A stretch of 64,000 bases of DNA from Rostratula benghalensis (GCA_013399305.1 VXAI01000117.1:2554755-2618754), one strand, 5' to 3'. Shown: positions 24,701 through 36,165, counted from the stretch's first letter. Numbers and translations are program-made. The notes: generated by a model not told the origin, from the sequence alone.

Positions 24701-26903
24701 CACTCCGATCCTTATCAAGAATATGGAAAACCTTCTTCACATCTTCTGGGCTCTTCTTTTTCAATCCTACCATCTCGAAAAACTTCTTGTAGTTGAAAGA
24801 TTCAGCTGCTGTAAGAGATAAAAAGCCAGAAAACTGCTTAAAAAAAAAAGTAATTGAAACATACGTCAACACAAAGCCGTGGTTTTCTTCTGAACTGTTG
24901 TGTGTCCTACCCTGAGAGGCACTGTCTAACCCAGCCGCTGTAGGAGCTAGACGTACCTACTGTAATTTTCTATGCTTCACAGAGACCAAGTGACATAAAG
25001 GAAGAGGTAGAGAGGCAGTGTCTCCGTTTTGCAGACGAAGACCTGAACTACAGAGAGATGGAGACTTGCCCAAGGTCACAGGGGAAGTCTGTGATAGAGT
25101 TGGGGGCTGAAGTCTAACCTGCTTGGTCTCGTTTCAATGCCTTAAACCCGTTTGGGTTTTTTTGCTAAGTTTAACGCTGGAAGGGACATCTGGGAGTATT
25201 AGATCACTGTCACTTTTTGACATCTCCATATCTGGAAAAAAACAACCTGCTCTTGCTCAACTACGGAGCCTAGCATTGACGAGAAGTGTTTCAGAGCACA
25301 TGGGTCTTACAGTTCTGTCCGGTGTTTTGGTTTTTTTTTTTTTTTTTTCTTCTTCCCTGGAGACTTGCTAGAAATCAGTGTTGCGTTTCGACAGCTAAAG
25401 GTAGATGCAATCGTGGTTTGCAAGCTCAGGCGCTGCAAGGGAGCGCCCTGTTGTGTGTTGCCTGCAGGACTCTGCGAGGCACGGTCGCCGGGGGAGGCGG
25501 AGGGGAGGGACCCCAAAAAAAAACAAAAAAAAAACAACAAACCCAAACAAACCCAGAGCCCTTGAAATTTGAAATCGGAGCCGAGATAAATGAGTTTACC
25601 TGCTCCACCTCTCCCCTCCTGTAGCCGCACCCGCTTTTGTCCCACCCATGTCGTTTAACGACTGTGGTGTGGATGGCAAAGGTGTAGATCAGAAATCCAA
25701 TACAGTGACCTCCAAAACGTGCTGTGGACTTTTTTTTTCTCCCCCTTTCCCGGTGCATCCTTATTCCCGCCGCAGCTTTTCGTATTACGTAAAATTAAGG
25801 AGGCTTGGTCTTTCGGGATGTGTTTGACTGAGATCTGTCATTAGTTGCTGCTAATTGCACCTGCTCCAGGGCTTGAAGCAGACCCCAGAGCAATGGAAAC
25901 TAATGAGAAAGGCAGCTGCTGGATGGAGCAAAGCAGTTTGTGGGTCCCTTCGACTCACTGGCTGCCGAGTTTATTCAGGCTCGGCGGGGTTTGCGCTTCT
26001 GCCTGTGTGGGAAGGTCATCGCACAGAGCAGGACAGAGGATGCTCTTCTGGGTGGTGGAATCAGCCAGGTAGTTTTGGGGATAAATATTAACGTGTGCAT
26101 CCCGCAGCACCATTGCTGGCGTTTCCTTGGGAGCAACCTTAACTACCTGGATCCCTGTAAGAACAAAGAGGGTTTGCTGTCAGTTTAGGGGGTCGCGATG
26201 AAATCGGAGGGGCAGGGAACGTCTGAAAGCCGGAGGAGTCTGAGAGGGGAGCGTGGACCGCTGCAGCCATTCGTCCTGCAGAAAGCTTCTGCAGTCGAGC
26301 GGTGCACCCGCTTGCTCTACTGTTGCCTTCTGCTCCATCCCGAAAAGCAAAGCCCGCCCTATGGGGGGATTCCGCATAGGAAGTAAAAAAAAAAAAAAAG
26401 AGCGGTTTCTTATCTCCTTGAAAGGAGAAACAGCAGTTCTGTAATACCTGGAACTGAATTCCGGGGGTGAGTGGGAAGGTGCCGGCGTCCACGGCTGACT
26501 TCCCTATCCCACATTAAGGTATAATCCACCCCGGTTCGTGAGGGTTTTGTTTCCTTTGAAAGTATCCTCCCGGTAGAAGCAAAGTACGTTCACAGTTATT
26601 GCTTGCCTTCCTTTAAAATTAAAATTTCACCTCTGTAACGTGCAGAGCAACTTTGCTGAGGCTGCAGCCCTGCACTTGATAAACCTGTCACGCTTTCACT
26701 GCACTTCTGAAAACACATCCTCCTTTGATGTTTTATCTAAGCCGAAACCTATAATCTTTCCCGATCATAAGTAGATGCACTGTTATCCTTAGATAGAGAG
26801 ACGAAAGAGGGTAAAAGAAGAAGAAAAAAAAAAAGCACTCACCTGAAAAGGCTCCCACAGCCTTCTTGATATCCTCAGCGCTGAGCACGTCAGTCATAGC
26901 CAT
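18742..26903 (-). CDS. PVALB: PVALB (alpha parvalbumin), complete coding sequence in four exons
   Basis: Joined minus-strand exons 26903-26843, 24808-24676, 24250-24141 and 18770-18742 total 333 bp, or 110 residues plus stop, the usual alpha-parvalbumin length. Seen: start [20 protein letters not shown] (degenerate AB region), CD EF-hand loop [12 protein letters not shown] at residues 52-63, EF loop [12 protein letters not shown] at 91-102, C-terminus FATLVAES. The acidic ligands at loop positions 1, 3, 12 (and 9 in CD) are present, so both sites should bind calcium. The length and the VAES end favour the alpha form over oncomodulin. Parvalbumin is a cytosolic calcium buffer in fast muscle and some neurons. 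The exon phases agree at every junction. A first non-coding exon is proposed near 30.6 kb. No frameshift or loss is seen. Confidence 0.97.
19640..19960 (+). mobile_element. Ancient CR1-like LINE relic
   Basis: caagaagggcaacaaagatg followed by ataaagggattagag resembles the conserved CR1 segment about 400 bp from the 3' end. The remainder is strongly diverged and the borders are approximate. Confidence 0.4.
23708..23723. repeat. Poly-G tract (16 G)
   Basis: Homopolymer within a PVALB intron. Confidence 0.9.
23764..23797 (+). repeat. Perfect 17-bp tandem duplication
   Basis: gccggcttcttccaact occurs twice in a row without mismatch. Confidence 0.95.
24141..24250 (-). CDS. PVALB: PVALB third coding exon (EF-hand)
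   Basis: Acceptor cctctttag|GTTTGT and donor GCTGATG|gtatgt; 110 bp. Encodes [13 protein letters not shown] through the EF calcium loop. Confidence 0.97.
24251..24675 (-). other. PVALB intron between the two EF-hand exons
   Basis: 425 bp. Nothing further was recognised. Confidence 0.9.
24676..24808 (-). CDS. PVALB: PVALB second coding exon (CD EF-hand)
   Basis: Acceptor tctcttacag|CAGCTG and donor GAATTAAA|gtaagt; 133 bp. Encodes residues from Ala21 to the split Lys65 and carries the helix [12 protein letters not shown] and the CD calcium loop. Confidence 0.97.
24809..26842 (-). other. PVALB intron after the first coding exon
   Basis: 2.0 kb. Includes a MIR-like SINE relic (about 25000-25135) and several A or T runs. 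Part of 25.4-26.5 kb is fairly GC-rich but encodes nothing recognisable. Confidence 0.88.
25000..25135 (+). mobile_element. MIR-like SINE relic
   Basis: The string ccgttttgcagacgaag, then acttgcccaaggtcacag, then gatagagttggggg, follows the order of the conserved core and 3' part of MIR (cattttacagatgagg, acttgcccaaggtcacac, gcagagccggg). MIR/CORE-SINEs predate amniote divergence. Confidence 0.65.
26843..26903 (-). CDS. PVALB: PVALB first coding exon
   Basis: Encodes residues 1-20 plus one base. Donor TTTTCAG|gtgagt. The ATG has A at -3 and G at +4. Just upstream on this strand are two possible acceptors, gttcaaacag (26910 side, with a better pyrimidine tract) and gttgcag immediately before gATG, so the 5' UTR border is uncertain by a few bases. 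Confidence 0.95.
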
Positions 26904-27033
26904 CCTGCAACTGTTTGAACAGGGAAGCAAGTGCGAAAAGATTAAAAAGTGCTTTTCTCATCATTTCTGCTCATATGACCAAAGCTGCAGTGCTGTGTGG
27001 GGATGGCACACCGGGAGAGGCTGGAGCCGTGCC

Positions 27034-27045
27034 AGCTATATAGCT
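27034..27045 (-). promoter_or_regulatory. Possible proximal TATA box for PVALB
   Basis: agctatatagct is a 12-bp perfect palindrome about 135 bp upstream of the PVALB start codon. It could position a proximal start site that skips the distal first exon, or be fortuitous. Confidence 0.3.
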
Positions 27046-27121
27046 CTGCCTGGAGAAGTGCCACGGGCTGTCGCTCTCCAGTTTGCAGAGCACCAAGTAG
27101 TCCACGGACGCGAGGGTTCGG

Positions 27122-27217
27122 NNNNNNNNNNNNNNNNNNNNNNNNNNNNNNNNNNNNNNNNNNNNNNNNNNNNNNNNNNNNNNNNNNNNNNNNNNNNNNN
27201 NNNNNNNNNNNNNNNNN
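27122..27217. other. Assembly gap (96 N)
   Basis: N run immediately upstream of the proximal PVALB region. Confidence 1.
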
Positions 27218-28799
27218 CCCTGGAAGGTTGGAGCCTGAGCCTTACTGGAGCAGCGCCAGAGTCTGTCGTGATACCGGCGGGAGAAACAGTTGTGCCAAGG
27301 TCAAGCTCTCTCGGTGCTAGTGGTGCAGAGCAGAGCCTTTTCCTTTAGTAACTCAGAACGAGCTTTACCAGTTATAGTCGGTGATGAGTAAGGAACTGCA
27401 GCATATGCCAAGCTTCAAGCTGCTCTTGAGGTCGGGAAGCAAATGTAATGTAGCTTTTGAACTTGAGCCTTATCGCTCAAACACTTTAAACATCTCCCCC
27501 TTCTCCCTCCCCCCTCCCCTTCGCACACATATTCCTTTTAGACCTCGTTTCTTTCGGGCCAGTCCATATTAAGTATCATCCTCGCTGAATTAATTATCAC
27601 ATCCTTGCGAATCCTACAGATCCCGTTTGTAATGCACAATATGCTGCAGAATCTTCCATGATATGATATGGTGAAACGAGATGCGAGGTGACAACGTGCT
27701 CGTGAGGAGCTCCTGTGCAGTGGCGGGCTTCTCAGGCGGGACCGGGCACTTCCCAACATCGCCAAAAGAGAAAGATTTAGGAATTGTAATGTGTTTTCTA
27801 GGGTTGTTCTTTTTTTTTTTTCCTCCAAGAAAATGTGCCCATATGGCAAGTAGTGCAACTCGTTCTCAGAGCTTGGGCAGGAGCCATTAGGCTGAGATAG
27901 CCAAGGTTAGGGCCCAGTAGTAGGGCAAATCTCTGCAGGAGCATTTGCATCTCTGCTTCAGGACAGACGGGGGATGGCAGAGCGGTGGCAGCGAGGTCCC
28001 CACGCTGCCACCAGCGGGTACAGCCGGGTCCCGCTGACGCAGTTGCACCCTTGCCCTGAGAGAGCGGCCTGGAAAAGGAGGCGCCTGCTGCAAAAACTCG
28101 TGTCGCTCCGTCAGTAATTCCTCACAGCTTTTGAAAGTACAAGCCCCCATCTTTTTTTTTTTTTTTTTTTTCGCGCGGCCCAAGTTCAGCTATAACGGAT
28201 GAGTCATTAGCACTGAGCACAGAAGGACGGAGGAGGAGGTGACATTGGGGTCCCCCCTCTTTTTTTTTTTTCTTTTTCTCCCTTTCTTTTTTAAACAGCG
28301 ACTCTTGGTTGTGGGAAGGACTCTCGCTGGAACTTCCCTCCCACCCCAAATAGTTCCGTGTATTTCCCGAGATACAGGAGAAGCTTGGTTTTCTCCAAGG
28401 ACAAACAAGGAGATGGATGGAGGAGCCGAGTCGCTCCTTCTTCATGATGGACAGGAAAAAAAGGAGCTGTACGCTCAGATCCTGGACCCGAGATAAGCTG
28501 CAGTCCCGCAGGAGGGCTTCGCACATCTTCCCGCAAGGGTAGTTCTTGCTCAGCTGCCCGCCTTGTTTCGGCGCTGGGAGGTGAAAGGGGGGTGCGGGTT
28601 ACGCGGGTCTCTTGCTTTAGCGGGGTTCGGCTGGGAGAACTGGGTTGAAAAAGCCTCGCGTAGCGCAGGTTAAAACCCAATCTTTACTCTGTTTTACGCT
28701 TAGGTTAAACGTAGACCCGTCAACATACAGCTATTTACAAGAGAAATTAATGAGTTTCTGTAATTGGCGTCCCTTTTTACTTTTCCTTAACTGGCAGAA

Positions 28800-30150
28800 G
28801 GAGGAAGAGTCTCTCCTGGTTCCCAAGGCAAGGGCCTCTGCCCTGATGCACCATGACCGTCCTCTTCCCTGCTCTGCTCCCTTCGGTACCGGTGCAGCCT
28901 GCTAAGCAGCTGGGCCTCAGCCTTCGCCTTTTCTTCGGCTTTCTTACGAACCTTTTTGCAACCCCCTTGTTTAGGTTTCCCCGTCCTTGGAGCCGCAGAG
29001 CCTACTTTTAGGTGCCTGCAAACGGGAAGACTCCCCACCATCGGCGGGGGATGATGCTCTCCTTGCAGGTGACTCGTGTTTCAGTGTCGGCTCCGCTCTG
29101 CTGACAAGGCAGAGCGCATTTTGGAGGGCTGCCCCCGGCGGTAACTCAAGCCGGGAGCTGGCAGAAGCGATACGCAACCCTCCTTGCCCTGCTGGCAGAC
29201 GCCCATCAACTTAACGAGCCTCATGCCAAGCAAACCGGCCGGAGGCGCGTCCATCCCCTGCCGTCGGAGCCGCATTCCTCGCCTGCGCCCCGGGGGATGG
29301 CGGCCCGGCAGCTCCCGCCGCATCGTTAACGATGCGCGAAGCGCTCCGCTTTCCCCCGGGCATGGGATCCCCTCAGGCCGCTGCGGCCTAATCGTGCTGT
29401 GACGGCGAAAAGTGAGAGGTGCCAGAAAAACGAGATCGGGGTGGAGCCGTTGCCGGAGCGTAGATAACGTTTCCCCTTAGTTTTCCCGTCTCCGACTCAG
29501 AAGTCGGGAGATCCAAACCCTCCAGAGCCGGAAAAAGTGAAAGCAGCGACGTACAGGTTTACAAGGCGGACATTTGGGGACATAACACGGAAGGGTGGCT
29601 CAGGCCCGTCCCTAATCTCAGCGGTGCATCCGTTTAAAGGACAGCTGGCAAACTTCTAGAAGCGTTTAACCACCGAGCTGTAGCCCAAACTGTTATGTTA
29701 TTATAATACCAGGCGTTTCACGAATTGGCAGTTTCACACTCGACCCTTCACCTTTCCCTCATCATCTCCGCGAGATGAACGACGCGTTTTTCTTTATTTC
29801 TGAGACTTTGCCAACTTTCCTGCCCGAACTATTTGCAGGATCCACGCTGTGGATTTCAAAGTTGTCTGCACAGAAGCTTTCGTGTAGATCGACTCCCGCT
29901 TCCACCGGCGCTAGAACGATGATATTCTTACTAAGTCAACGGCCAAGTAGACGAAGTATAGAAATCAAACCGCCCTTCTCAAAAGCAAACGATTCAGGGA
30001 GAATTGCATGACCGGCAAGAAGCCCCCACGCCTAACGCTGAAGCAGAAAACCCGGAGTCCTTTGACAAGTTTCCTTCACCTTCCTATTGACCGCACCAAA
30101 GAGAGCAACTTCATCCGGTCACTTAGCGTCGTCTGTGCATAGAGATTTCA
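28800..30150. promoter_or_regulatory. CpG-rich region, probable CpG island
   Basis: GC-rich sequence with frequent CpG, densest at about 29.0-29.65 kb, for example around ggcggcccggcagctccc. No recognisable exon. It lies just downstream of the proposed PVALB first exon, within its leader intron. Confidence 0.55.
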
Positions 30151-30576
30151 CTTCTGCGACGTGTTTTGGTTTTAGCCTTTGGTTCCAGTAAATTTTGTTC
30201 CCCCAGTCCGTGCTCCTTCACTGCTCCTCCCTGCCCCCCATCCCCCTTTCCCCCGCCTTCCCTTGTTTTGTTATTTCCATTTTCTCACTTTCTCCCCTCC
30301 TTTTCTCCTCGTTCTCTCTTAACGTGTTCACCTATTTCCTCCCTTTTAATAGCCCGTTCTTCTCGTTTTCGGTCTTCTTCGTGGGGAGCCATTCCTCTGT
30401 GTTTGGCAGATTTGCACCTCTGTCTCTAGGCTTTTGTTTGTACGCAGGGGGGACAGGGTCGCAGTGATGGAAGATATCCTTCTCTGCTTGCCTTCGGGTG
30501 AAGGAAAGGGTGATTCCTGCTGGATCAGCCGAATCCACGTTCGCTGTGGAATTTTGAACATTTTCTTGCCACTTAC

Positions 30577-30636
30577 CTTTCGGATCTCTCCTAAGCACGC
30601 TTGAAAAGGGCGTTAGATATGGAGGTGGCCAAAAAG
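30577..30636 (-). other. PVALB: Proposed non-coding first exon of PVALB
   Basis: The minus strand shows a TATA box at 30664-30670, a predicted start about 28 nt downstream (near 30636) and a strong donor CCGAAAG|gtaagt at 30577/30576. Mammalian PVALB is known to have a separate leader exon. The 5' border is an estimate and no transcript was available. Confidence 0.5.
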
Positions 30637-30663
30637 AGGTGGAACTCGGGGTAGGAACCCCAC

Positions 30664-30696
30664 TTATATAATCCGTCTTGCTCTTTCTATTTTTAG
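30664..30696 (-). promoter_or_regulatory. PVALB: TATA box and MEF2 site of the proposed PVALB promoter
   Basis: On the minus strand CTAAAAATAG (30687-30696) fits the MEF2 consensus YTAWWWWTAR and is followed 16 bp later by TATATAA (30664-30670). This is a classic muscle-gene arrangement and suits a fast-muscle protein. Confidence 0.5.
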
Positions 30697-30810
30697 CAGG
30701 CGATACCCACTCATCACTGGTATCAGATTTTGGGGGATTTTGGTGGCGGTGTCACATTTATCTTTCCCTTAATTAATCAAGGAACGCTATTAATAATCCT
30801 TGGCACTTAC

Positions 30811-30822
30811 CTTCCCCTGGCT
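30811..30822 (-). other. Second minus-strand donor-like site upstream of PVALB
   Basis: GGGGAAG|gtaagt on the minus strand is a near-ideal splice donor with exon side at 30811, 234 bp upstream of the first proposed donor. It may mark an alternative leader exon or a separate non-coding RNA. Confidence 0.25.
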
Positions 30823-30945
30823 GTGAAAACCTATTACCTCGGCAGACTGACGGTCCGCTCGAAACTTTATTGTTCCGGGTAAAGGCAGGCGGTATGAATC
30901 AGCTTTTTGGGGGCAAATAGGCGCCTTCCTCTTCCCTCAGGTGGA

Positions 30946-30966
30946 GGCGGCGGCGGCGGCGGCGGC
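30946..30966 (+). repeat. (GGC)7 trinucleotide repeat
   Basis: Seven GGC units in a GC-rich segment upstream of the proposed PVALB promoter. Confidence 0.95.
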
Positions 30967-31049
30967 AATAGGAGGATCTGTCACGATGAGGTGATCAGGA
31001 GGTTCACTTCGAGAGCTGGGACCCTGCTCAGAAGGAAGGGAATAGGAAG

Positions 31050-33249
31050 GTGCAGCCTCCTCATCAGAGGGAGGGAAAACACTTAGCTCGGGTGTTCGTA
31101 CTTTTCTCTCTTTAGCCTCCGCAGATGCTACTCGAAATAAGAGAAAGCAGCCCTAAACTGCCTCTCGCACCTCCAGCTGCCACATTCAGCTTCTCGAAAG
31201 AAGGCAGAAATAATTTTTCCTGCTGGCAACACATTACAGGGGGGCGTCCAAAGATCCCCATTGTGGGCCGCAATGGGCAAAGTGCTGTAGAAGTCTAAAA
31301 AACGGACAAGCTGAGCTTTCTTAGGAGAGGCAGAGCGTTGTAAGTGAAGAGATCCCATATATAAAGTCATAATATATTGACTGTAGCCTTTTTCAGCATA
31401 TAAATTTCCTTTATGGTGAGTTGTTCATTCCAGGGAAAGACACCTTTGAAAACACCTCTATTTTTACTCTGTCAAGCAATAGTAACAACTATAAAAATGC
31501 TATTGAGACCTATTTGTTATTCTGTAACCCATCTGGGGACACTTTTCCTGATATTTAATGTTTTTTCTGGCAAGGGGAATCATTTTATAAAGAGCTATGA
31601 ATCACATTTATCTGGAGTATATTTGTGAGTAAAGAAAATATTTTTTTGTTTGTTTGTTTCAGGACTCAAGCCCAGCAGTTCCTAGGTTAAAAAACAACCA
31701 AGGCTGTTGTGGTATAACTGAAATTATCTTTTGGGAAAGCCAGGTGTTGCAAAAGTGAGATTTGTTTTTTTCTACCTCGATTAATTGATCCTAGAAGGGA
31801 GGAAAGATAATTGAGGTATGTATGGGATAAGAATATTTACAAATAATTCTTAACTGTGGCATTTTGGTGATAAGCTCTGCAATGGACTGGAAATTCTCCA
31901 GCAGCTTCAGATAATTTCTAAAAAGGAAGCTTTATTGAATCAAGCATGACAAAGGTTAATTCAATTAGTTTAATGTTCCCTCTCTTACTTATTTTTATTA
32001 TGCTTCCTGCAATAGTTTGTGAATTTTCAGGGGGCTGCAGTAGTAAGGGAAGTAACATTATCTTTCAGGTAGCCTCCTTCATTTCTCACAAAACCGTGTC
32101 TGTGCCTTAGCTCAGAGCAGGTGAGACTTTGTATTTAATTACAATGTGAGATAGCTGACTCTTGTGGGTCCAAGTGTTTCGACCAACAGCTGTGTTGCCT
32201 TTGGAGTAGTATGATTCACATTACACTGTTTGCTAAATTCAGTGATGTGGGGTTTGCGTTACACTTTCACACGTTACATACCCTTGATGTAGTACCAAGA
32301 TTAGATTCTGATTTAGAGATACCCGTATCTTGTGGTGGTTAGCTGGATGCTCTATTTCCATTCGGTAGCTGACAGAACAACTATTCTCTCTTTACCTTCT
32401 TTCGGTAGCTTAGAATGGATAAGGATTATAAGATTGTCTTTTTGGCTACTGGAGTGTGACTTCCATTTCTGCCTGCTCCATTGGAATTGAGTGTATTTGT
32501 CCACCAGTGAAAGGAGAGCAAATGCTGGGCTAGACATTGGGATTCCTCTGTGCATTTCAGCCATGTCAAAGCAATCCTGATTAGTGGAAATCCTCTCTTG
32601 TCCTTTTAGTTAGTTTTTACTAAGGCTTATTTACAAAGAGAGACGCAGATTTATGGACTCATCGGGCATATAGTGAGGTCTTTGTTATATGTCAAGTATT
32701 TCATTAATTAAAATAATTAAAAGGGGGGTTGTTTTTGAGATTTTTTTTTTGTGGTAAGAGGAATACAATCAAAATCTGACACTTCTAGGTTATTTGTACA
32801 AATCTGCCTGAAGCTGAAAGACATTGAGAGTTCACCTATGTGAAATGATAGAATTTAGGGAGGAAGTTTATGTTACTGCAAGTCATCAGCTTCAGTAATG
32901 TGGTTACATATTTACTATCAATCATCTCAATCATTTTCATTCAGGAAAAGATCAGAGCTGGGCTTCCCCTTTAGAATACATATATAATGCAAAATTAATT
33001 GGGATGCTCATCCTTTATAATTTCTTTTTCTCTTTCCAATTGCACAATTGGGAATTATTGGGAAGGTGAATGTCAAAACCCACATTAGAAGTTCTCCAGA
33101 ATTTTAGGAAAAACCTCTCTTGGCAAAAGTACTTAAGCTTTCTCAGTTGTGAGTACAACTTGTAGCTTTGTCAAAAGATATTTTTACATAGTAAAGAATG
33201 TAGAACTTATTAGTTTGCCAAGGATGTTGTGATGTTGACAGCTTTTATA
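31050..33249. other. Intergenic region with no gene recognised
   Basis: GC content drops back to background. The open frames here are short and unrecognised. Confidence 0.6.
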
Positions 33250-33500
33250 TGTCGGAGAGCAGAATGGGCAAATTAATGGAAGAGAGATCCATTAAAGGTT
33301 ACCAAACTCATACAGCTTGTGAAGTTCCTGTGCTGAAGTGGTTTGGATTCAGGATAGGATTAGGTGAAAGTATCATAATGTGATTCCCTTGTGCTTACAT
33401 TCCTCCAAAGGCTTTTGTCTGTGTCCTCTGTTGGGGACAGGGTACTGGGTTAGAGGACTAGAGGAAGATTAGTTTGGTTCTGTATAATGGTTCTTAAATT
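33250..33500 (+). mobile_element. Ancient CR1/L3-type LINE 3' end
   Basis: gaagagagatccattaaagg near the start and ggggacagggtactgggtta near the end follow the order of the 3' end of old amniote CR1/L3 elements, whose tail reads like gacaggatactgggctagatgg. Confidence 0.55.
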
Positions 33501-36165
33501 ATTTTCTTCAGTGTCATTTATAATACCACACACATGTGAAAAGTGGAAGTATCAGATGGACAGAATGTATATGAAAAATAAATCGGTTAAAATAATGACT
33601 TACAGTACCCATGGAAAAAAAAGTCTTTTTTCTCACTGATATACAACAAGAAAATTCAGTCTGTGTTTACTGTGACTCTTTGCTTTATATGCTGCTCTTG
33701 AGTTCACATATGATGTCTTTCGGCTGCATATGAGCATATTTATTCAGGTATATGTATATATCACACTACTACCCTGTGACTGAAAATGTCAGTTGTTTTG
33801 TCTATGCTAATTATAATTTCCTTGTGCCAGATGGAGTATATGAGACTGATTCAGGCTTTTGAGGCTACCTTATTTCTTCACAGTCCATGCAATGGACTAT
33901 TCTTTGGTTTGTCTGAGAGAAATCTATATTTCTAGGCTCAGAGCTTAGTGGTTTCATTTTTACATACGACTCCTCTGACAACTGGCTCAGAAGCTGGAAA
34001 TAGCAAATGGCTACAAGAGATACCCCCAGTGGCTAGAAGTAGGTCACTAATAGTCCATGCTACCAGTGGGCTTTGGGGACTCTCCAGCTTGTGTTGCAAA
34101 TGGTGTGGAAGAGAAAGTGAAATGTCTCGAACAATATCACCCAAAGGAGATAATACAAATGAAAAACAGCAATAGGTGTTTTTGTGTAAAGCCCTGGTGA
34201 CAGTTAGGCTCAGATTACCAAACAAGAAAAAAGCTAGTGCTGAAAGAGTAGGTCTGTGTATCATAACACCTCTTAGCAACTCTCAAATGGATACTTGGAG
34301 CAGGAAAAAAAGTTGTTAGTCCCAGTAGGAAACCCTGACCCCAAGGTTAAGAGAATGGAAATGGTTTTCTTTACAACAGACACTTGTGGGTATCAGACAT
34401 TTGTCATAATTGACACTCTGGTGGTGTTCACACTGGGATGGATAAGTCCATGTAATTATTACCACAGGGGTTATATTCCAGAAAAACTATCACAGCAGAA
34501 AGATGGCTTCATTACTTATTCCCATTTATACTAGGCTGCTGGTAGGAGAGCACTAAAATAATTTAGATCAGAGTAAACAGCTTTTGGGAAAATTTGACTT
34601 TAGTTTTAGCAGTTGGAATCCCGTAGTAGCCCAAATTTTGATAGCTGTTCTTTTTTTAATTAATCTGTTGTTGGCTTGGGTTTGTTTTGTGGTTGGTTTT
34701 TTCATTCTTATAATTTGTTTCAGAGCTGTTAGTAGTGAGATGGATTTAAAAGTTAGAGGTTTGTTCAAGAGTTATATCTTTCTGGGTAAACAGCAAGTGG
34801 GAATAATTTTATAGCAGTGATGCTCAAATGGCAAGTTGGGGCTTTTTTGACTATCTCCCAAGTGGAAATTGCTGGCTATGAAAGTCTATAGCTATCAGCA
34901 GAAAAGGAGCAGAGTAGTGTCAACTGTTTTTTATTGTCAATATTTCATTGGAAAACAATTCTTCCATTTACATGACTGGTAAGTGAGATATCTTCTCACG
35001 TTTAGGTCATGGTTTGAATCCAGCCAAGGAGAATATCAGTAAGTAAAAGTCATTATTCTGTAGTACTGCTTCAGTCGCCCCGATGAAATGAATTGAACCA
35101 CCCCAGTCCAGTTACTAATAGACAGACAAAGTAAATTTATTTGCACTAAAAGAATATCTCCATGTAGTTCATGGCCTGAATCAGACCCAAACACTGAATT
35201 TTCCTGTGCTTTCTCTTCTTTAGCTCTTTAGGTTGCCTAAAGGGAGGACTGAGGAAAGAAATCTCTACTGTTGCTGCCCATGCTAAACAACTTCAGAGAG
35301 TGGAAAGACACTCAAGTGTTAGGTTGGCCAGCAACATTCACTTCTACTGCAGTTGGGGTTCCCTCAGGTAAATGAAAATTTGAAAATCTGAGTTTAACTT
35401 TTGTAACATCCTTATCCTCTGTCTTCGGGAGAAAATTTTATTAAAGAAAGATTCACTGGCATATCCCTAGGGGAAGTATACTTTCCCTGCCATTACCAGT
35501 GTACCACAACTTTGACTTGTAATTCCCTTTTCGATATCCCTTCTGATAACTGTTTTATCACCTTATTTATGATCTTATGCATGGGGATATCGTTATTGTT
35601 CTAGCAATGTGAAAAAGTTTATTGTCATGATTTAAAACATTATTTGTAGGAAAAAAAATATGGGACTAACCCATTTTATAGCAACTAACATTACATTTTT
35701 TTATATGCTGCACATCTGAATTGATGCTTATTATGGGCATACTGTTTTTTCTTGGATGTTTGTATTGTTTCTCCTTCCTAAAATGGTACACAGTGGCAAA
35801 CTTGCACATAAATCTCCTTATTACAGGCCTTTTTGCATTCCTCCTTTCAAAACTTTGGATATTCCTTTTGTAGGTAAAATAAAGGTTTTATTCTAGAAGT
35901 GAAGTATGAACGTGGCATGATGCAGATCAGAATGATATGCAACAGCACTTTTCACTCAGGCTATGGAATTTTGATAGTTGTTTGTAAAAGGCAGTAGTTC
36001 CCAGGCCCTTTGGGTTTTAATCTAAGTGGGACACATAAGAAGAAGTTTTCTTGAAGAAGAATGAGATAGTTCAGTAAATTGATCATTAATATCTTGCTTT
36101 TAGATGAAACAGAGAGTCACAATATACAAGTGATGTACTGATTGGAAATATTTTGCCTCTTTGCC
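33501..36165. other. Intergenic region with no gene recognised
   Basis: AT-rich; nothing identified. Confidence 0.6.

Larger units (their letters stand above)
26904..30576 (-). other. Proposed PVALB intron 1 (5'UTR intron) with CpG-rich interior
   Basis: If the first exon at about 30.6 kb is correct, this 3.7-kb interval is the leader intron. It contains a 96-base gap, a 12-bp TATA-type palindrome at 27034-27045 and a GC- and CpG-rich stretch (about 28.8-30.1 kb). No protein was recognised. Confidence 0.5.

Noticed and set aside
27122..27217. Open frames running through the N block at 26866-27348
   Set aside because: They are artefacts of treating N as open; the surrounding sequence is the PVALB upstream region.
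28008..28021. ccaccagcgggtac as a CTCF site
   Set aside because: Matches most but not all of the core, with mismatches at informative positions; too weak without binding data.
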